Of a stretch of 64,000 nt of DNA, positions 11,269 through 22,285 are shown piece after piece (position 1 is the first letter of the stretch; every line of letters begins with the position of its first letter). The position numbers and the translations under genes were made by a program. The notes beneath the pieces are model-generated. The model was not told where the DNA came from, made no database searches, and saw nothing but the letters and a program-made list of their open reading frames with translations. The DNA is from Symbiodinium natans (Eukaryota; Sar; Dinophyceae; Suessiales; Symbiodiniaceae), in the NCBI GenBank assembly GCA_905221605.1, contig CAJNDS010002183.1, positions 95,001-159,000 on the forward strand, in the 5' to 3' direction.

Positions 11269-11946
11269 ACATCGACCCTCCTGACTGCTATGTGGCAGCC
11301 CTGGAGATTCAAAGGGACCCAGATTTATGCCCTAAACCCTAAACCCCAAACCCCAAACCCCAAACCCCAAACCCTAAACCCTAAACCCTAAACCCTAAAC
11401 CCTAAACGCTAAACCCTAAACCCTAAACCCTCAACCCTAAACCCTAAACCCTAAACCCTAAACCCTGGAACGCTAGATTGAAGGGCTTGTTGAGAGTGTC
11501 AGGGTGGGAGGTTCCGGTCTCAAGGGCTCAAGGTTCATTAAGGGTTTGAGGGCTTCAGGGCTTCAGGGCTTAAGGGCTTAGGGCTTACGGGCTTAGGGAG
11601 TTCGAGGTGAGGTTGTTCAGGGCGTCTTCAGGTCTAGTTTTGGGCTTGGGTTGAGCTACAACACCAAATAAAACAGCCTGAAGCCCTCAGCCCCAAGCCC
11701 AAATAGGCACTGTAATCCTGAAGGCCGCAAACCCAAAAATTAAGGGGATGCAGCTCAAAGCATCAACCCTAAACCACAAGGCCCTAAACCCCCAGCGCAA
11801 GAACCTCCCCTCACCGCAGTTGTGGGGGGGGGGGGGGCTTTTTGCGTCTACCTCGGAAATGAAGGTTTAGGGGACGCTCTCAGGGCTACGCCCTTAAACC
11901 CCAGGATTAGGGAATAAAGGTTCTGCCATCTGACGCATGCCCAAAG

Positions 11947-12227
11947 AGCCCAATACCCCTTAATCAAGGAAGAAGTACCTTAGATCATATTAAAGGATCC
12001 CTGTTTAAAGTAAGGTCTATTCCTTAATTAAGGAATTGAATATACCCTAAATCACACCAAGGACCCTAAACCCTAAACCCTAAACCCTAAACCCTAAACC
12101 CTAAACCCTAAGCCCTAAGCCCTAAACCCTAAACCCTAAACCCTAAACCCTAAACCCTAAACCCTAAACCCTAAACCCTGACCCTAAACCCTAAACCCTA
12201 AACCCCTGAATTAAGGGGTATTGGGCT
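11947..12227. mobile_element. Inverted-repeat element, family J copy, with telomeric array inside
   Basis: The left end (11947-11969, agcccaataccccttaatca) and right end (12205-12227) are inverted copies of 23 bp with two mismatches. Between them lie an element body and about 140 bp of CCCTAAA repeat (12062-12206). The inner part of the terminal repeat resembles the element at 19496. The telomeric tract is therefore inside the element, not beside it. Confidence 0.75.
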
Positions 12228-12376
12228 GTCGGGGTGCTTCCGAAAGGTGCTGAGGCGGCCAGTGAACGGCCACGAGCTAGGACAGGAGGCTTGCCAGGGT
12301 GTGTTCATGGACCCAGAGTAGGCACTTATTCTATTTTTGTTTCAGGGTTTAGGGTTTAAGGTTTAGGGTTTAGGGT

Positions 12377-12476
12377 CTGTCTAGGACCCAGGGTAGGCCC
12401 TTATTCCCTTTTTGTTCCCTTATCAGCCCCTTTAAACCTAACCCTTTTCATTCCTGGGTTACTCCTGGGTCTAGGT
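12377..12476. mobile_element. Inverted-repeat element, family E copy 1
   Basis: Ends CTAGGACCCAGGGTAGG and CTCCTGGGTCTAGG are inverted. The body has TTATTCCCTTTTTGTTCCC and AACCCTTTTCATTCCTGGG, as in the copies near 47155 and 48325. A partial left end sits just upstream at 12307-12345, separated by TTTAGGG repeats. Confidence 0.65.
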
Positions 12477-12779
12477 GTTCATGGCCCTAAAGTAGCTTGG
12501 GAGCCTCCTCATCCCATGTCGACCTTTCATTCTTAGGTGGTGAGGGGAGGTAGGTTGGTGGCAGTTGAGACAGGTGGGCTCACGAAATTGCGGAAGGCAA
12601 TATGCAACCACCCCGTCGGTGCATCCATCAGTGGCGGCCTTCACCCAGACAAGACATGACATCTGAGCCAGGTCTTGAAGCCTACAAACCCAAAACCCCA
12701 AACCCAAAACCCTAAGCCCTAAACCCAAAACCCAAAGCCCTAAACCCTAAACCTTGCCTGTGCCAGGTCTTGGACGTCG

Positions 12780-15700
12780 CGTTGTAGGGCTTCTTGCGCC
12801 GGCAGCGCCAGAAGCGCGGAGGGCAAGCACTTTTGGAAAATGGGCCGTCCCCGCGAGGGATTTGGTGGTACCAAGTGCGTGTCTCTCACGGTGGGGCTGG
12901 TTGCTGTCACCAAGTCAGCTTGCGCTCCAGGCTGTGGTGGAGGTTCATGGTACTTTTAAAGCCATTCTTTGCTGATTCTTTTTGTTTATAAGTACCGGAA
13001 TTATTGGGTTAACAAGTACCATGAACCTGCAAGTGGGCATGCCTTGTGGCCCGCGTCGCTGCCGCTCGAAAGTCTCGGACCTTCTTGCAAGCCGACCAAA
13101 CCCCGCAGGGCGCAGTGTTTAGAGTCAGCTCTTGCAGCTCTTGTTGATGCCGTTCCCAGGCGCTTTTCTGACCTTAGGAGCAAGCTAAAGGAGTGCGACT
13201 CAACAATCCTCAGAAGCCATGGCAACACCTTGGTTGACCTGCAGCATCAGATCATGCTGAGCAGGTTCTTTGAGGACCCCCGGACACCCACAATCGAGCT
13301 TCCCTAAACCCTAAACCCTAAACCCTAAACCCTAAACCCTAAACCCTAAACCCTAAACCCTAAACCCTAAACCCTTGTGCCTGGAGTAGCCCTGCAACTG
13401 GAAAGAGAGTCCTTGTAAAGGCATGCCGCTGACTCTATCGTAGGGGTGTCTCGGGGTTCGGGGGCATCAAGACAGGCCCATAACCCTAAACCCTAAACCC
13501 TAAGCCCTAAACCCTAAACCCTAAACCCTAAACCCTAAACCCTAAACCCTAAACCCTAAACATGTCTGCCCTTTCAGCTGCTCTGTAGGATGTGGGTCGT
13601 CTTCAACTCCAGATCCACCAGCTGGAACTTAATAGAGCGCGTGATCTTTCCTGCGCCCACTCCGTCGCACCTTGGCCGCACCGCAGCCTCAACTTGGGGA
13701 AACTTGGGAGTTTTTTTTTTATTTTTAAAAATACATTTTTCATAATCTTTTTTCATTTTGAAATTTAACTTTTGGGTACCACAGTTCCTAAGAAACAGCA
13801 AAGATCATGATTTTTGCTAGGGTTCCAAGTTTAGTATAGTCAAGAGCATTGCAGAGTTTGACCATGCCGCCAGGGCCTACACCTCTGTTTCTCCCAAATA
13901 TGGGGAGGTTTACGACCAAGAGGGGACCCTGAGCCGGAAACAGAGTTTATATCACTGTTATTCGTGAGTGTATTTAGGGTGCCTTCTAAATATTGGTGAG
14001 TGTACGGGTTGGGCGCCCCTTTGGGATTACAAGGAATGTAAACCCTACATCATGTAGACAAACCCTAAACCCTAAACCCTAAACCCTAAACCCCAAACCC
14101 TAAACCCTAAACCCTAAACCCTAACCCCTAAGCCCTAAACGCTAAACCCTAAACCCTAAACCCTAAACCCCAAACCCTAAACCCTAAACCCTAAACCCTA
14201 AACCCTAAACCCTAAACCCTAAACCCTAAACCCTAAACCCTAAACCCCCTCTGAGGTACACAATCAACAGCTTTCCGGGCGAACTGATTCTCATTCCACG
14301 CTCGGATGGGGCCAAGGCTCCCGCCTCCCGAAGCCGAGCTTTGGGGCTTCCAGGGTGCCCGCTACTCCTAAACCCTAAACCCTAAACCCTAAACCCTAAA
14401 CCCTAAACCCTGAACCCTGAACCCTGAACCCTGAACCCTGAACCCTGAACCCTGAACCCTGAACCCTAAACCTACTTTACCCACTTCTCAGTGCTTAAGG
14501 TGGGCCTTCTGTGTGTCGTGCCTACAGACCCTTTAAGGGAGTATACAGGGTACCCACTTCCCGAACTCTCTACTTTAGTTAAGCTGAGTTGCGACAGGTG
14601 CCTTGCCTGTTCCTTCCGTTTCAGCATGCGCGGCGGAGTTCTCAGAGACGTCTCGCTCGCTGTTCCGGTTTTATTTTGGCTCCAAGCCCGATCTACTCTA
14701 CAAGCTCTAGAAACTCCAAGCCCTAAACGCCACCCCCAAACAACCTAAGAGCCCAAACGCCTGAAAGCCTGAAACGAAAGCCCTAAGAGACAATAAGAAG
14801 CCCTAAGAACCCCAAACAAAAACCCAAAAATGCCTAAGAAGCCGTAAGCAACCCGAACCCTCAGGTTCCTCTTCAAAACACACGAACCTTCAGGTTCCTG
14901 TTCATATACTTTCATGCTAACGCAGAGGACCGGGGGAGCGGGGGGGAGGGGGAGGGGTTTAGGGTTTAGGGTTTAGGGTTTAGGGTTTAGCGTTAGGGTT
15001 TAGGGTTTAGGGTTTAATTAGGGTTTAGGGTTTGGGGGGGAAGGGATCTGGTCCCACAGCCGCTCGGAAGGATGTCGTTAAACGCTTTCACTTTGACCCT
15101 TTCGCCCTCTCAACCCCAAAGTTCTATAACCCTATAGGGTTAGGGTTCAGGGTTTCGGGTTTAGGGTTTAGGGTTATAACCCTAAACCCTAAACCCTAAA
15201 CCCTAAATCCTTGTGCGAGGACCTTGGGCTAAGCTACACCTTCTGCAAGATCTTGAGAGACCTCTTCCAAGTCCACGTCCTGGCCGTGGAGTCAGCTCCC
15301 CCCTGTGATTTTAGGGTTTAGGGTTCAGGGTTTAGGGTTACCCGGACCCCTGGAAGGATCCAAAAAGCAGAAGACCCCCAAATAGTATACTACTTTTGAG
15401 CAATTCTTTAAGAACCTTTAAGAAGGATCTACAAATTGTACCCTATGTTACTATTCGGTCATTCTTAAGAACCTGATAAGGGGATCTACTTTTTGGATCC
15501 TCCCAGCTTGCCCCTAAGGTTGCACCCCTAAAGGTTCCCCTGAATATAGTCCTAATGTGGCCCCTATATTCCCTGAGAGGGATCCTTAGAAAGGGGCCCC
15601 AAAACCCAAGGGTACAACCTTACGGCTCCAAGGTAGAACCCCTAGACTCCGGCAGCCAGGTATCCTGGATATGGAGTTTGTCCTGGCGCCTGTGATGAGG

Positions 15701-16390
15701 CCGAGCTCGCTCTCGAACTGAAGCCTCAGGGTTTGGTTTAGGGTTTAGGGTTTCGGGTTTAGGGTTTAGGGTTTAGGGTTTAGGGTTTAGGGTTTAGGGT
15801 TTAGGGTTTAGGGTTTAGGGTTTAGGGTTTCGGGCTTAGGGTTTGAAAAGCCCGCGCATCTATTTGCGTTGACGTTCTGCTTTGACCGCTGGCAGGCGGG
15901 TGTCATGGCAAACGCCTCCGCAGCCATGGAGCAGCTTGTTCGCGATTTGAGAAGTCTGGTAATATAGGGTCGGAATAATTACAAATAGTATTTCCTTATG
16001 GTCCTTTTATATGTATACTTCTACCATAATACCCCCCCCCCCCAAAGAAAAAAAAACCTATTCTAATTATTAAGGCCCTTCTGGTTCGCGATTTGAGAAG
16101 TCTGGCATGCGGGTTGCAGGGCTTGTAGGGACTCTATACTATACTAGACAATGCTCTGTTGTGCTGTGCTATGCTACGCTTTTCTTTAGTATTCTACACT
16201 CACTATGCTGTACCATCCTATACTAGACTAGACCTTAGACGATACTATACTATCCACGATCCACATGGAGTGGGCTCAGGTTTGTCATTCAGACGCTGAA
16301 GTGGCCCAGGGATGGCTGGAAGCTGAGCTTTCTTTTGCTGGGGCACGGCTGCACCGACTGCCGCAGAGCATTTTGATCCAGCTGCAATGA
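12780..16390 (+). CDS. Unidentified multi-exon gene, 3' part through its stop codon
   Basis: A series of + strand exon candidates separated by telomeric introns and elements. They are 12780-12939 (frame uncertain), 13029-13307 (contains LSRFFEDPRTPTIELP), about 13833-13966 (contains FDHAARAYTSVSPKYGEVYD), about 15055-15112 (RKDVVKRFHFDPFALS), 15208-15310 (CEDLGLSYTFCKILRDLF), about 15662-15726 (YPGYGVCPGACDEAELALEL), 15894-15959 (MANASAAMEQLVRDLRSL) and 16265-16390 (starts MEWAQVCHSDAEV, ends LIQLQ then TGA at 16388). Composition is protein-like and the frames break exactly at AG acceptors or element ends. I recognise no family. Exon linkage is inferred from order and strand only. The last 126 bp before the next start codon look like a 3' UTR plus an AG acceptor. 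Confidence 0.5.
12940..13028. mobile_element. Introner-like element, family D copy 1, between two exons
   Basis: AGGTTCATGGTACTT at 12941 and AAGTACCATGAACCT ending at 13027 are perfect inverted repeats of 15 bp. The body ends with ATTATTGGGTTAACAAGTACC, shared with the copies at 24898 and 54661. Open coding sequence lies on both sides, so it probably acts as an intron. Confidence 0.8.
13574..13710 (-). other. Possible antisense exon, weak
   Basis: On the minus strand a frame reading KFQLVDLELKTTHILQSS ends at a stop next to a telomeric run and is preceded by a TTTCCCCAAG acceptor-like site. The + strand is also open here (starting LLCRMWVVFNSRSTSW after TTTCAG). All firm exons nearby are on +, so the strand is unresolved. 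Confidence 0.2.
15352..15504. mobile_element. Introner-like element, family C copy 1
   Basis: The ends GGAGGATCCAAAAAG (right end inverted) and GGAAGGATCCAAAAAGCAGA (left) pair. The body has two inverted GTCATTCTTAAGAACC-type motifs. The copy at 57069 has the same termini and the same CCCCCCTAAATAGTAT segment. It lies between exon candidates of the gene ending at 16390. Confidence 0.75.
15725..15845. repeat. TTTAGGG array in an intron
   Basis: About 16 units, with TTTCGGG variants at both ends. It lies between the exon ending near 15726 and the exon starting at 15894, so it is intronic by position. Confidence 0.9.
15960..16083. mobile_element. Introner-like element flanked by a 22-bp exon duplication
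   Basis: Terminal inverted repeats TAGGGTCGGAATAATTAC and the complement of TCTAATTATTAAGGCCC bound a 124-bp A/T-rich element with a C13 run. The 22 bases gttcgcgatttgagaagtct plus gg occur intact on both sides (15938-15959 and 16084-16105). They code for VRDLRSL, so insertion duplicated exon sequence. Confidence 0.8.
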
Positions 16391-16515
16391 AACGACAGCA
16401 GTATAACATTCGGGTGCAGAGTTGCGGGGACAGTCAGGCCACATTTTGTGACATGAGCTTGTAGCCTTACAGAGCCTGAGCCCGAGCCCGGTCCCCCAAC
16501 TTTCAGAGGCGCAGC

Positions 16516-18855
16516 ATGAGCGATGGGAGCACCCCTGAGCCGGGCTGGCTGAGCTGCTTCAAGGGCAAGGCCCCACCTTCAGAGGTGGCCCGGGCCTGGC
16601 TCCACAGCCTGAGCCCGCGGAGCCGGGAAGAGGCGAAGGCGGACGCCCCCAGCGCCCGCGCCCGGCTGCGCCAGGCGCTCACGGCGTCTGGATGCGCGGA
16701 GGTGAAGGAGGACGCCGCCAAGGGCTATGTCTACACCGGCGCGGTGCTGCGGGCGGCCGACGAGGTCTTAGGCATAAGGCCGCCGAAGGCACAGGGCAAC
16801 CTGCGAGGTGCGGCCTCCGGCGACGGGGCGCCCGTGGGCTCGCGCTGCGTGCTCAGCGCCGGCCCTGGCAAGCTGGGCCTCTGGTGGAGTGACTTTCAGA
16901 CCGCCTGCCGCCCCTACGAGCTGCTCGAGCGCGGGATCACCCACAGGCTGAACATGGCGGCGGAAGTGGTCAAGAAGTTTCCGGCCGACATCGAGGGGCT
17001 GGAGACCCTGCACGTTCCCATGCGCGACGCCTTCAGCAACGAGCATGAGGTAAACGAGGGCAGCGTAGACGAGTGGGCGCAACAGCTGGGGGAGACCCTC
17101 GAGGTCCTCCAGCGGCTCCGCGACGCGGGGGCCAGCGTCAACGTGAGCTGCCAGATGGGTAAGAACCGGAGCGCTGCGGCGGTGCTGGTGTGGATGTGTA
17201 GCTAGGTTGGCCCTTGGGACATTTTAAGTGTTTCCCTTATTGGGTTTAAGAGGATTTCAATGTTTCCCTCATTGGGTGTAAGAGGATCACATTCAGGAAT
17301 ATATTCTTCAGAGGGCTTTAAGGCTTTAAGGGCCATCCTAGGTAGTGAGTGCGGCTGGAAGCTGGAGGATGCCGTGGAGCACCTGCGGGGCATCACCGCG
17401 CTGGCCTGCGGGAATCCCTACCTCATCGAAGCCGTGGCGAAGTTTCTGAAGGTCGACGCGAACGTGCCGCTGAATCCGGCCGGGGACGATGGCCGGTGTC
17501 CCAGAGTTACACCAAAGGATCCTTCCCCCCTTTCATGCACACGTACAAATCATATAAGGGTCCAAAGTGCACTCTTCTGTTTGCTCAAGCTGAGGATCCC
17601 GTCTATACATAATCACGGCGCCCCTAAACCCTAATCCCTAAACCCTAAACCCGAAACCCTAAGCCCTAAACCCTAAACCCTAAGCCCTCAAAAGAGGCCA
17701 CCTTTTTACCCCAAAACCAGGCCACTGGATCTGCATTTCTCCTCCGGGCACACCCGTGGCTGGGGCAGCTCCGAAGGTTGGGTTCCTAAACCCTAAACCC
17801 TAAACCCAAAACCCAAAACCCAAAACCCTAAACCCTAAACCCTAAACCCTAAACCCTAAACCCTAAACCTAAACCCTCAGCCCTAAACCCTAAACCCCAA
17901 ACCCTAAACCCCAAACCCCAAACCCCAAACCCTAAACCCTAAACCCTAAACCCCAAACCCTAAACCCTAAAGCCCTAAACCCCAAAGCCCTAGAACCCTA
18001 AACCCCAAACCCTAAACCCTAAACCCCAAACCCTAAACCCTAAACCCTAAACCCTAAACCCTAAACCCCAAACCCTAAACCCCAAACCCCAAACCCCAAA
18101 CCCTAAACCCTAAACCCCAAGAAGGTGGACCTGGCCATGGCGGCCGCCGAGGCCGAGGCGCAACTGCGCCATGCGGAGCCCGAGGAGCTGCTGACACACA
18201 GGGGGCTTTAGGGGGTTTGGGGTTTAGGGTTTAGGGTTTAGGGTTTAGGGTTGTTTGGGGTTTGGGGTTTAGGGTTTGGGGTTTGAGGTTTAGGGTTCAG
18301 GGGTTTGGGATATAGAATTTAGAATTCGAACTTGAAGTTTAGGGTTTGGGGGTTCTAGGAGGTGTGGGGTTCTAGGGCTTTGGGGTTTAGGGTTTCGGGT
18401 TTCGGATGTTAGGGTTTTTAGGGGGCGTGGGTTTTTTCGGGGTTTTTCGGGGTTTGGGGTTTAGGGTTTTTGGGGTTTGGGGTGTGGGGGTTTAGGGTTT
18501 GGGTGTTTTGGGGTTGGGGATTGAGGATTGACTCGGGGTCTTGCAGAGTAGCTTGAGTCGTAAGAGTGTTTCGGCGTCGAGGGGCTGTTGGGGTCTGCCA
18601 TGCACTCGCTTGCATCGTCTAGCGTCACTGTTGCCCATGAGATATGCGGGTAGTTCTCTACATTAGGAACACCCCAAACCCTACACCCTAAACCCTAAAC
18701 CCTAAACCCTAAACCCTAAACCCTAAACCCTAAACCCTAAACCCTAAACCCTAAGCCCTAAACCCTAAACCCTAAACCCTAAACCCTAAACCCAGAAGGA
18801 GGAGGAGGAAGATGCAGCGGCTGCAGAGATGGCGGAGCTCTTTGCCGGCTTCTGA
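16516..18855 (+). CDS. Dual-specificity-phosphatase-like protein
   Basis: The first exon (16516-17195) encodes about 227 residues starting MSDGSTPEPG. The DSP fold is indicated by GITHRLNMAAEV (residues 140-151), a likely general-acid Asp171 in VPMRDAF, and the P-loop SCQMGKNRSA with Cys212 and Arg218 spaced as C-x5-R. The His that normally precedes the catalytic Cys is Ser here. Exon 2 (17346 to about 17496; ECGWKLEDAVEHL) continues the fold; helix alpha after the P-loop is split by the intron. Later exons are about 18122-18202 (KVDLAMAAAEAEAQLRHAEP) and 18796-18855, ending EMAELFAGF and TGA. An additional exon near 18545-18650 is possible. The start is the first ATG after an AG acceptor at 16504-16505, a plausible leader trans-splice site. 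The family dephosphorylates phospho-Ser/Thr/Tyr; the substrate is unknown. Confidence 0.8.
17198..17345. mobile_element. Introner-like element forming intron 1 of the phosphatase gene
   Basis: CTAGGTTGGCCCTT at 17202 and AAGGGCCATCCTAG ending at 17341 are inverted repeats with one mismatch, flanked by GTAG on both sides. The intron can be read as GT at 17196 to AG at 17345, giving VW-IECGWKLE across the junction. Two internal direct repeats (CCCTTATTGGGTTTAAGAGGAT and a diverged copy) fill the body. Confidence 0.8.
17624..18118. repeat. Mixed CCCTAAA/CCCCAAA telomere-like intron filling
   Basis: Long run of CCCTAAA with many CCCCAAA and CCCAAAA units, broken by about 90 bp of unique sequence near 17697-17785. 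It sits between phosphatase exons, so it is intronic. Confidence 0.85.
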
Positions 18856-19352
18856 GCCTGCGCCGATGTCCGGTCTCCAGCCTCTTGGGAGGATGTCCCT
18901 CTGCCTAGAGACTCCAATACCCATAACATGGTAGGGTTTAGGGTTTAGGGTTTAGGGTTTAGGGTTTGGGGTTTAGAGTTTAGGGTTTAGGGCTAGGGTT
19001 TAGGGTTTAGGGTTCAGGGTTCAGGGTTCAGGGTTTAGAGTTGCTATTCCCTGAGTTCCAGTAGGGATCTTAGTACGATTCCGGGAGTCTTCCTTAGCAA
19101 TTGGAGTTCCTGGGTTTGGTCAACCAGACGTGAGCTGCCCTGGTCGGCTCCGGAGGAGCCATATCATGGCTTGCGGCCACAGTGTACAGCTGGCTCCCAA
19201 AGACCGCGCCGTGGCCACCACCCTGATCTGCGTGGGAAGGGAGGGTTTGGGGTGAAGGGTAGGGTTCCGGGTTCAGGGGCTTAGGGTTCATATCGTCTTA
19301 GAGGGTTGGGGGAGAGAGCGCGGATCTCTGCATGCGAGCCTTGTGTCCTTAG

Positions 19353-22254
19353 CCCTGGACCCTCGACCCTGTCAAGCACCCAAGGCATTAAGCTCTTCGG
19401 CCGTTCCTTGGGCACTGGCCCCACCATGGCTTTGGCAGCCAAGCCTGCGGCCCAGAAAGCTTACATGAGCCCGCATGACCCCCAAACCCTGCAAGCCCAG
19501 AGACTCCAAAACCCCTTAATTAGGGACTATCCCAAAAAGCCAAAAAAGAACCCTAGTATGATTTAAGGTATATTCCTTAATTAAGGGGTTTTGGAGTCTC
19601 TGGGAGGCTCCCCCCCCCCCTCTCCCAAGCCGTAAGCCCCAATCGCCCAAACAAGGTGGGTACCTGTGTCCCAAACAACGGGGCGCCCGGGCAGGATTTT
19701 CGTTTCATGGGGTTTTCTCTAGGGTTTGCATAGGCTAGCTATTCTTGAGGTTGCAATCGCACTTATTTACGCCCCCCCTGGCTGGCCTAGCACAAGTTAC
19801 CCCAACTACAACTGTCCTTTCATTCTCTGCTTGTAATCCCGTATATAGCTTTCAACCCGAACCCCTAAGCCGTACATGTACATACGGAAGCCTGTTGTGG
19901 TCGGTTGTTTCCCCATGGCGGAACGCAAAGGCTGAATTCGCACCCTAAACCCTAAACCCTAAACCCTAAACCCTAAACCCTAAACCCTGAACCCTAAAAC
20001 GCGGTAGGTCCTATAAACCCTACCAGCTGCAGGCATGAGGTTGCTGGGGTCATCCTCATCAGCCCCTTCACCAGCATCAAGGATCTCTTTCAGGGACAGG
20101 CCGGGGTCACGGGGCTCGGGGTGTCTTGGGGTTTAGGGTTTAGGGGCTAGGGCTTAGGGGTTCAACATTGCCCAATTTCCCCAAATGCTAAACCCTAAAC
20201 CAACCCTAAACCCTTAAACCCCTAAACCTGAAACCCTAAACCCCTAAACCCACCTGGCCTTTGACTTTCCCCATTCTTCCCCCCCCCCCCCCCCCCCCCC
20301 GGCACGACAGGGAATATTTCGGCACCCTGGGTTCCTCCAAAAAAGAACCAAGCACCCTACCAAAGCCAAACCCTAAGCTCTAAACCCTAAACCCTAAACC
20401 CTAAACCCTAAACCCTAAACCCTAAACTCCAAACCCTAAACCCTAAACCCTAAACCCTAAACCCTAAACCCTAAACCCTAAACCCTAAACCCTAAACCCT
20501 AAACCCTAAACCCTAAACCCTAAACCCTAAACCCTAAACCCTGAACCTGAGAGGTGGGCTTCCTTGCGGACATGGTCGAGGACCGCTTCTGCAACATCGA
20601 CCTTGCGCCCAGGCCTGTAGGGGGCGTGGGGGTGGGGTTTAGGGTTTAGGGTTTAGGGTTTAGGGTTTAGGGTTTAGGGTGTAGGGCTTAGGGCTTAGGG
20701 CTCTAGGGCTTTAGGGTTTAGGGTTTAGGGTGCAGCACCGGTCAGCAGAACGCACTAGTGTGAAGACATGCCCACCCCAAGGCCGCCCAACCACAACTCA
20801 CTGCGAAACCAAGCTGGAGCCAGCCCAAACCAAGCCAGCCCTTCAACATTCGCACGTCGAACATATTCAGAGGACGCTGAGGTCAGAATACTCAGCCATT
20901 AGACTACCTAATTAGAACACTGAGTTACTAGAATACTCAGTTCTTAGAATACTTAGTAGTTATCAGAATACTTAGTCGGCAGAATACTTAGTTATTAGAA
21001 TACTTCGCTGGAATGCTTGGGCAAGGTTTATAGGGCATTAGGAAGCCCCAACAGGCAAGCCCAAGCCTTCCGTGCTTGGACTTCTGGGTCTTGCGAAGGG
21101 GACGGCCTGGGCCGTAGGGTTTAGGGTTTAGGGTTTAGGGTTTAGGGTTTAGGGTAGAAAATTCAGGCATGAAGGTTTACAGATTTAAGGCGGGGGTCTT
21201 TCCAGGGTCTTTCCAGACTGGGAGGCCGCGCTCAAACGGCCGTTTAGACAACACGGAGCCTTCCAGGGCCTGCACTTCAGTGGGACCTTCCAAGGGGAGC
21301 TTTCCAGAAACTTGCCAAAACCTCCCACTACACCTAAGCCCTAAGCCCTAAGCCCTAAGCCCTAAACCCTAAACCTTAAACCCCTAAGCCCTAAACCCAA
21401 AACCCAAAACCCTGGGTCTACGACCTCTGAGCCCAGAAAGGGGCTTTTGCACGCCCAAAGCTCCTACAAAAGCCTCGCCGGGGCCGCCCAGGGGCCTCCT
21501 TTTCACACCAAAAGCTGGCTCTTAAAAACTATGCCGACACCTGCAGGCCCAATTCGGGTTTAGGGTGCATGGTTAAACAACCCCGAACTTTCGCACCAAA
21601 AGCCGACTCTCAACAGTTATTTTCTCCCAACATGAAAGAACACGAAGCCCACCCCCGGCAAGATAACCCGGCCGTGATAAACACTAAACCCCTAAACCCC
21701 TAAACCCCTAAACCCCTAAACCCCTAAACCCCTAAACCCTCAAACCCCTAAACCCTCAAACCCCTAAACCCCTAAACCCCTAAACCCCTAAACCCCTAAA
21801 CCCCTAAACCCCTAAAACCCCTAAACCCTTAGACCCCTAAACCCTCAACCCCTAAACCCCTAAACCCTCAACCGGAAAACCCTGAAGCGAGTGCCCCAGA
21901 GCTGCCAGGATCTCCAGCCCCACTCTGATCATCCATGGGATGCAGGTGCTGGGCCCTGCGTGTTTGGGGGTTTAGGGTTTAGGATTTAGGGTTTAGGGTT
22001 TACGGTTTAGGGTTTACGGTTTGGTTGTTTAGGGTTCAGGGTGCAGGTTTTTGGGGGTTTAGGGTTTCGGGTTTGGCGGCCTGCGTAGTGTAGGGCTTGC
22101 AGGGCTTATTATTAGGGCTTGTCGAGCTTGTATAGATGGGGTTTCTGTATTATGCAGTGTTTAGGGCTTATCGGGTTCCTAGTTCAGTATGTATACATCT
22201 TGTTTTTTATATATTATATATGTTTTCTAGATTATATATGTGTGTATGTATATG

Positions 22255-22285
<31 letters not shown>

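Larger units (their letters stand above)
10530..12750 (+). other. Gene-poor stretch with elements and one possible exon
   Basis: Mostly CCCTAAA runs (11334-11468, 12062-12206) and inverted-repeat elements listed separately. A candidate short exon follows a TTCGCAG acceptor at about 10779-10812 and reads VTEKIQDIRQG. Around 12540-12680 both strands have an open stretch, and I cannot choose between them. A G14 run lies at 11823-11837. No complete gene is visible. Confidence 0.4.

Noticed and set aside
10627-16390. CRISPR-like array from the regular repeats
   Set aside because: Repeats are contiguous telomeric units without unique spacers of constant length, and the gene context is eukaryotic.
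16768-17141. Minus-strand frames across the phosphatase exon
   Set aside because: Shadows of the + strand coding sequence, which carries the C-x5-R motif.
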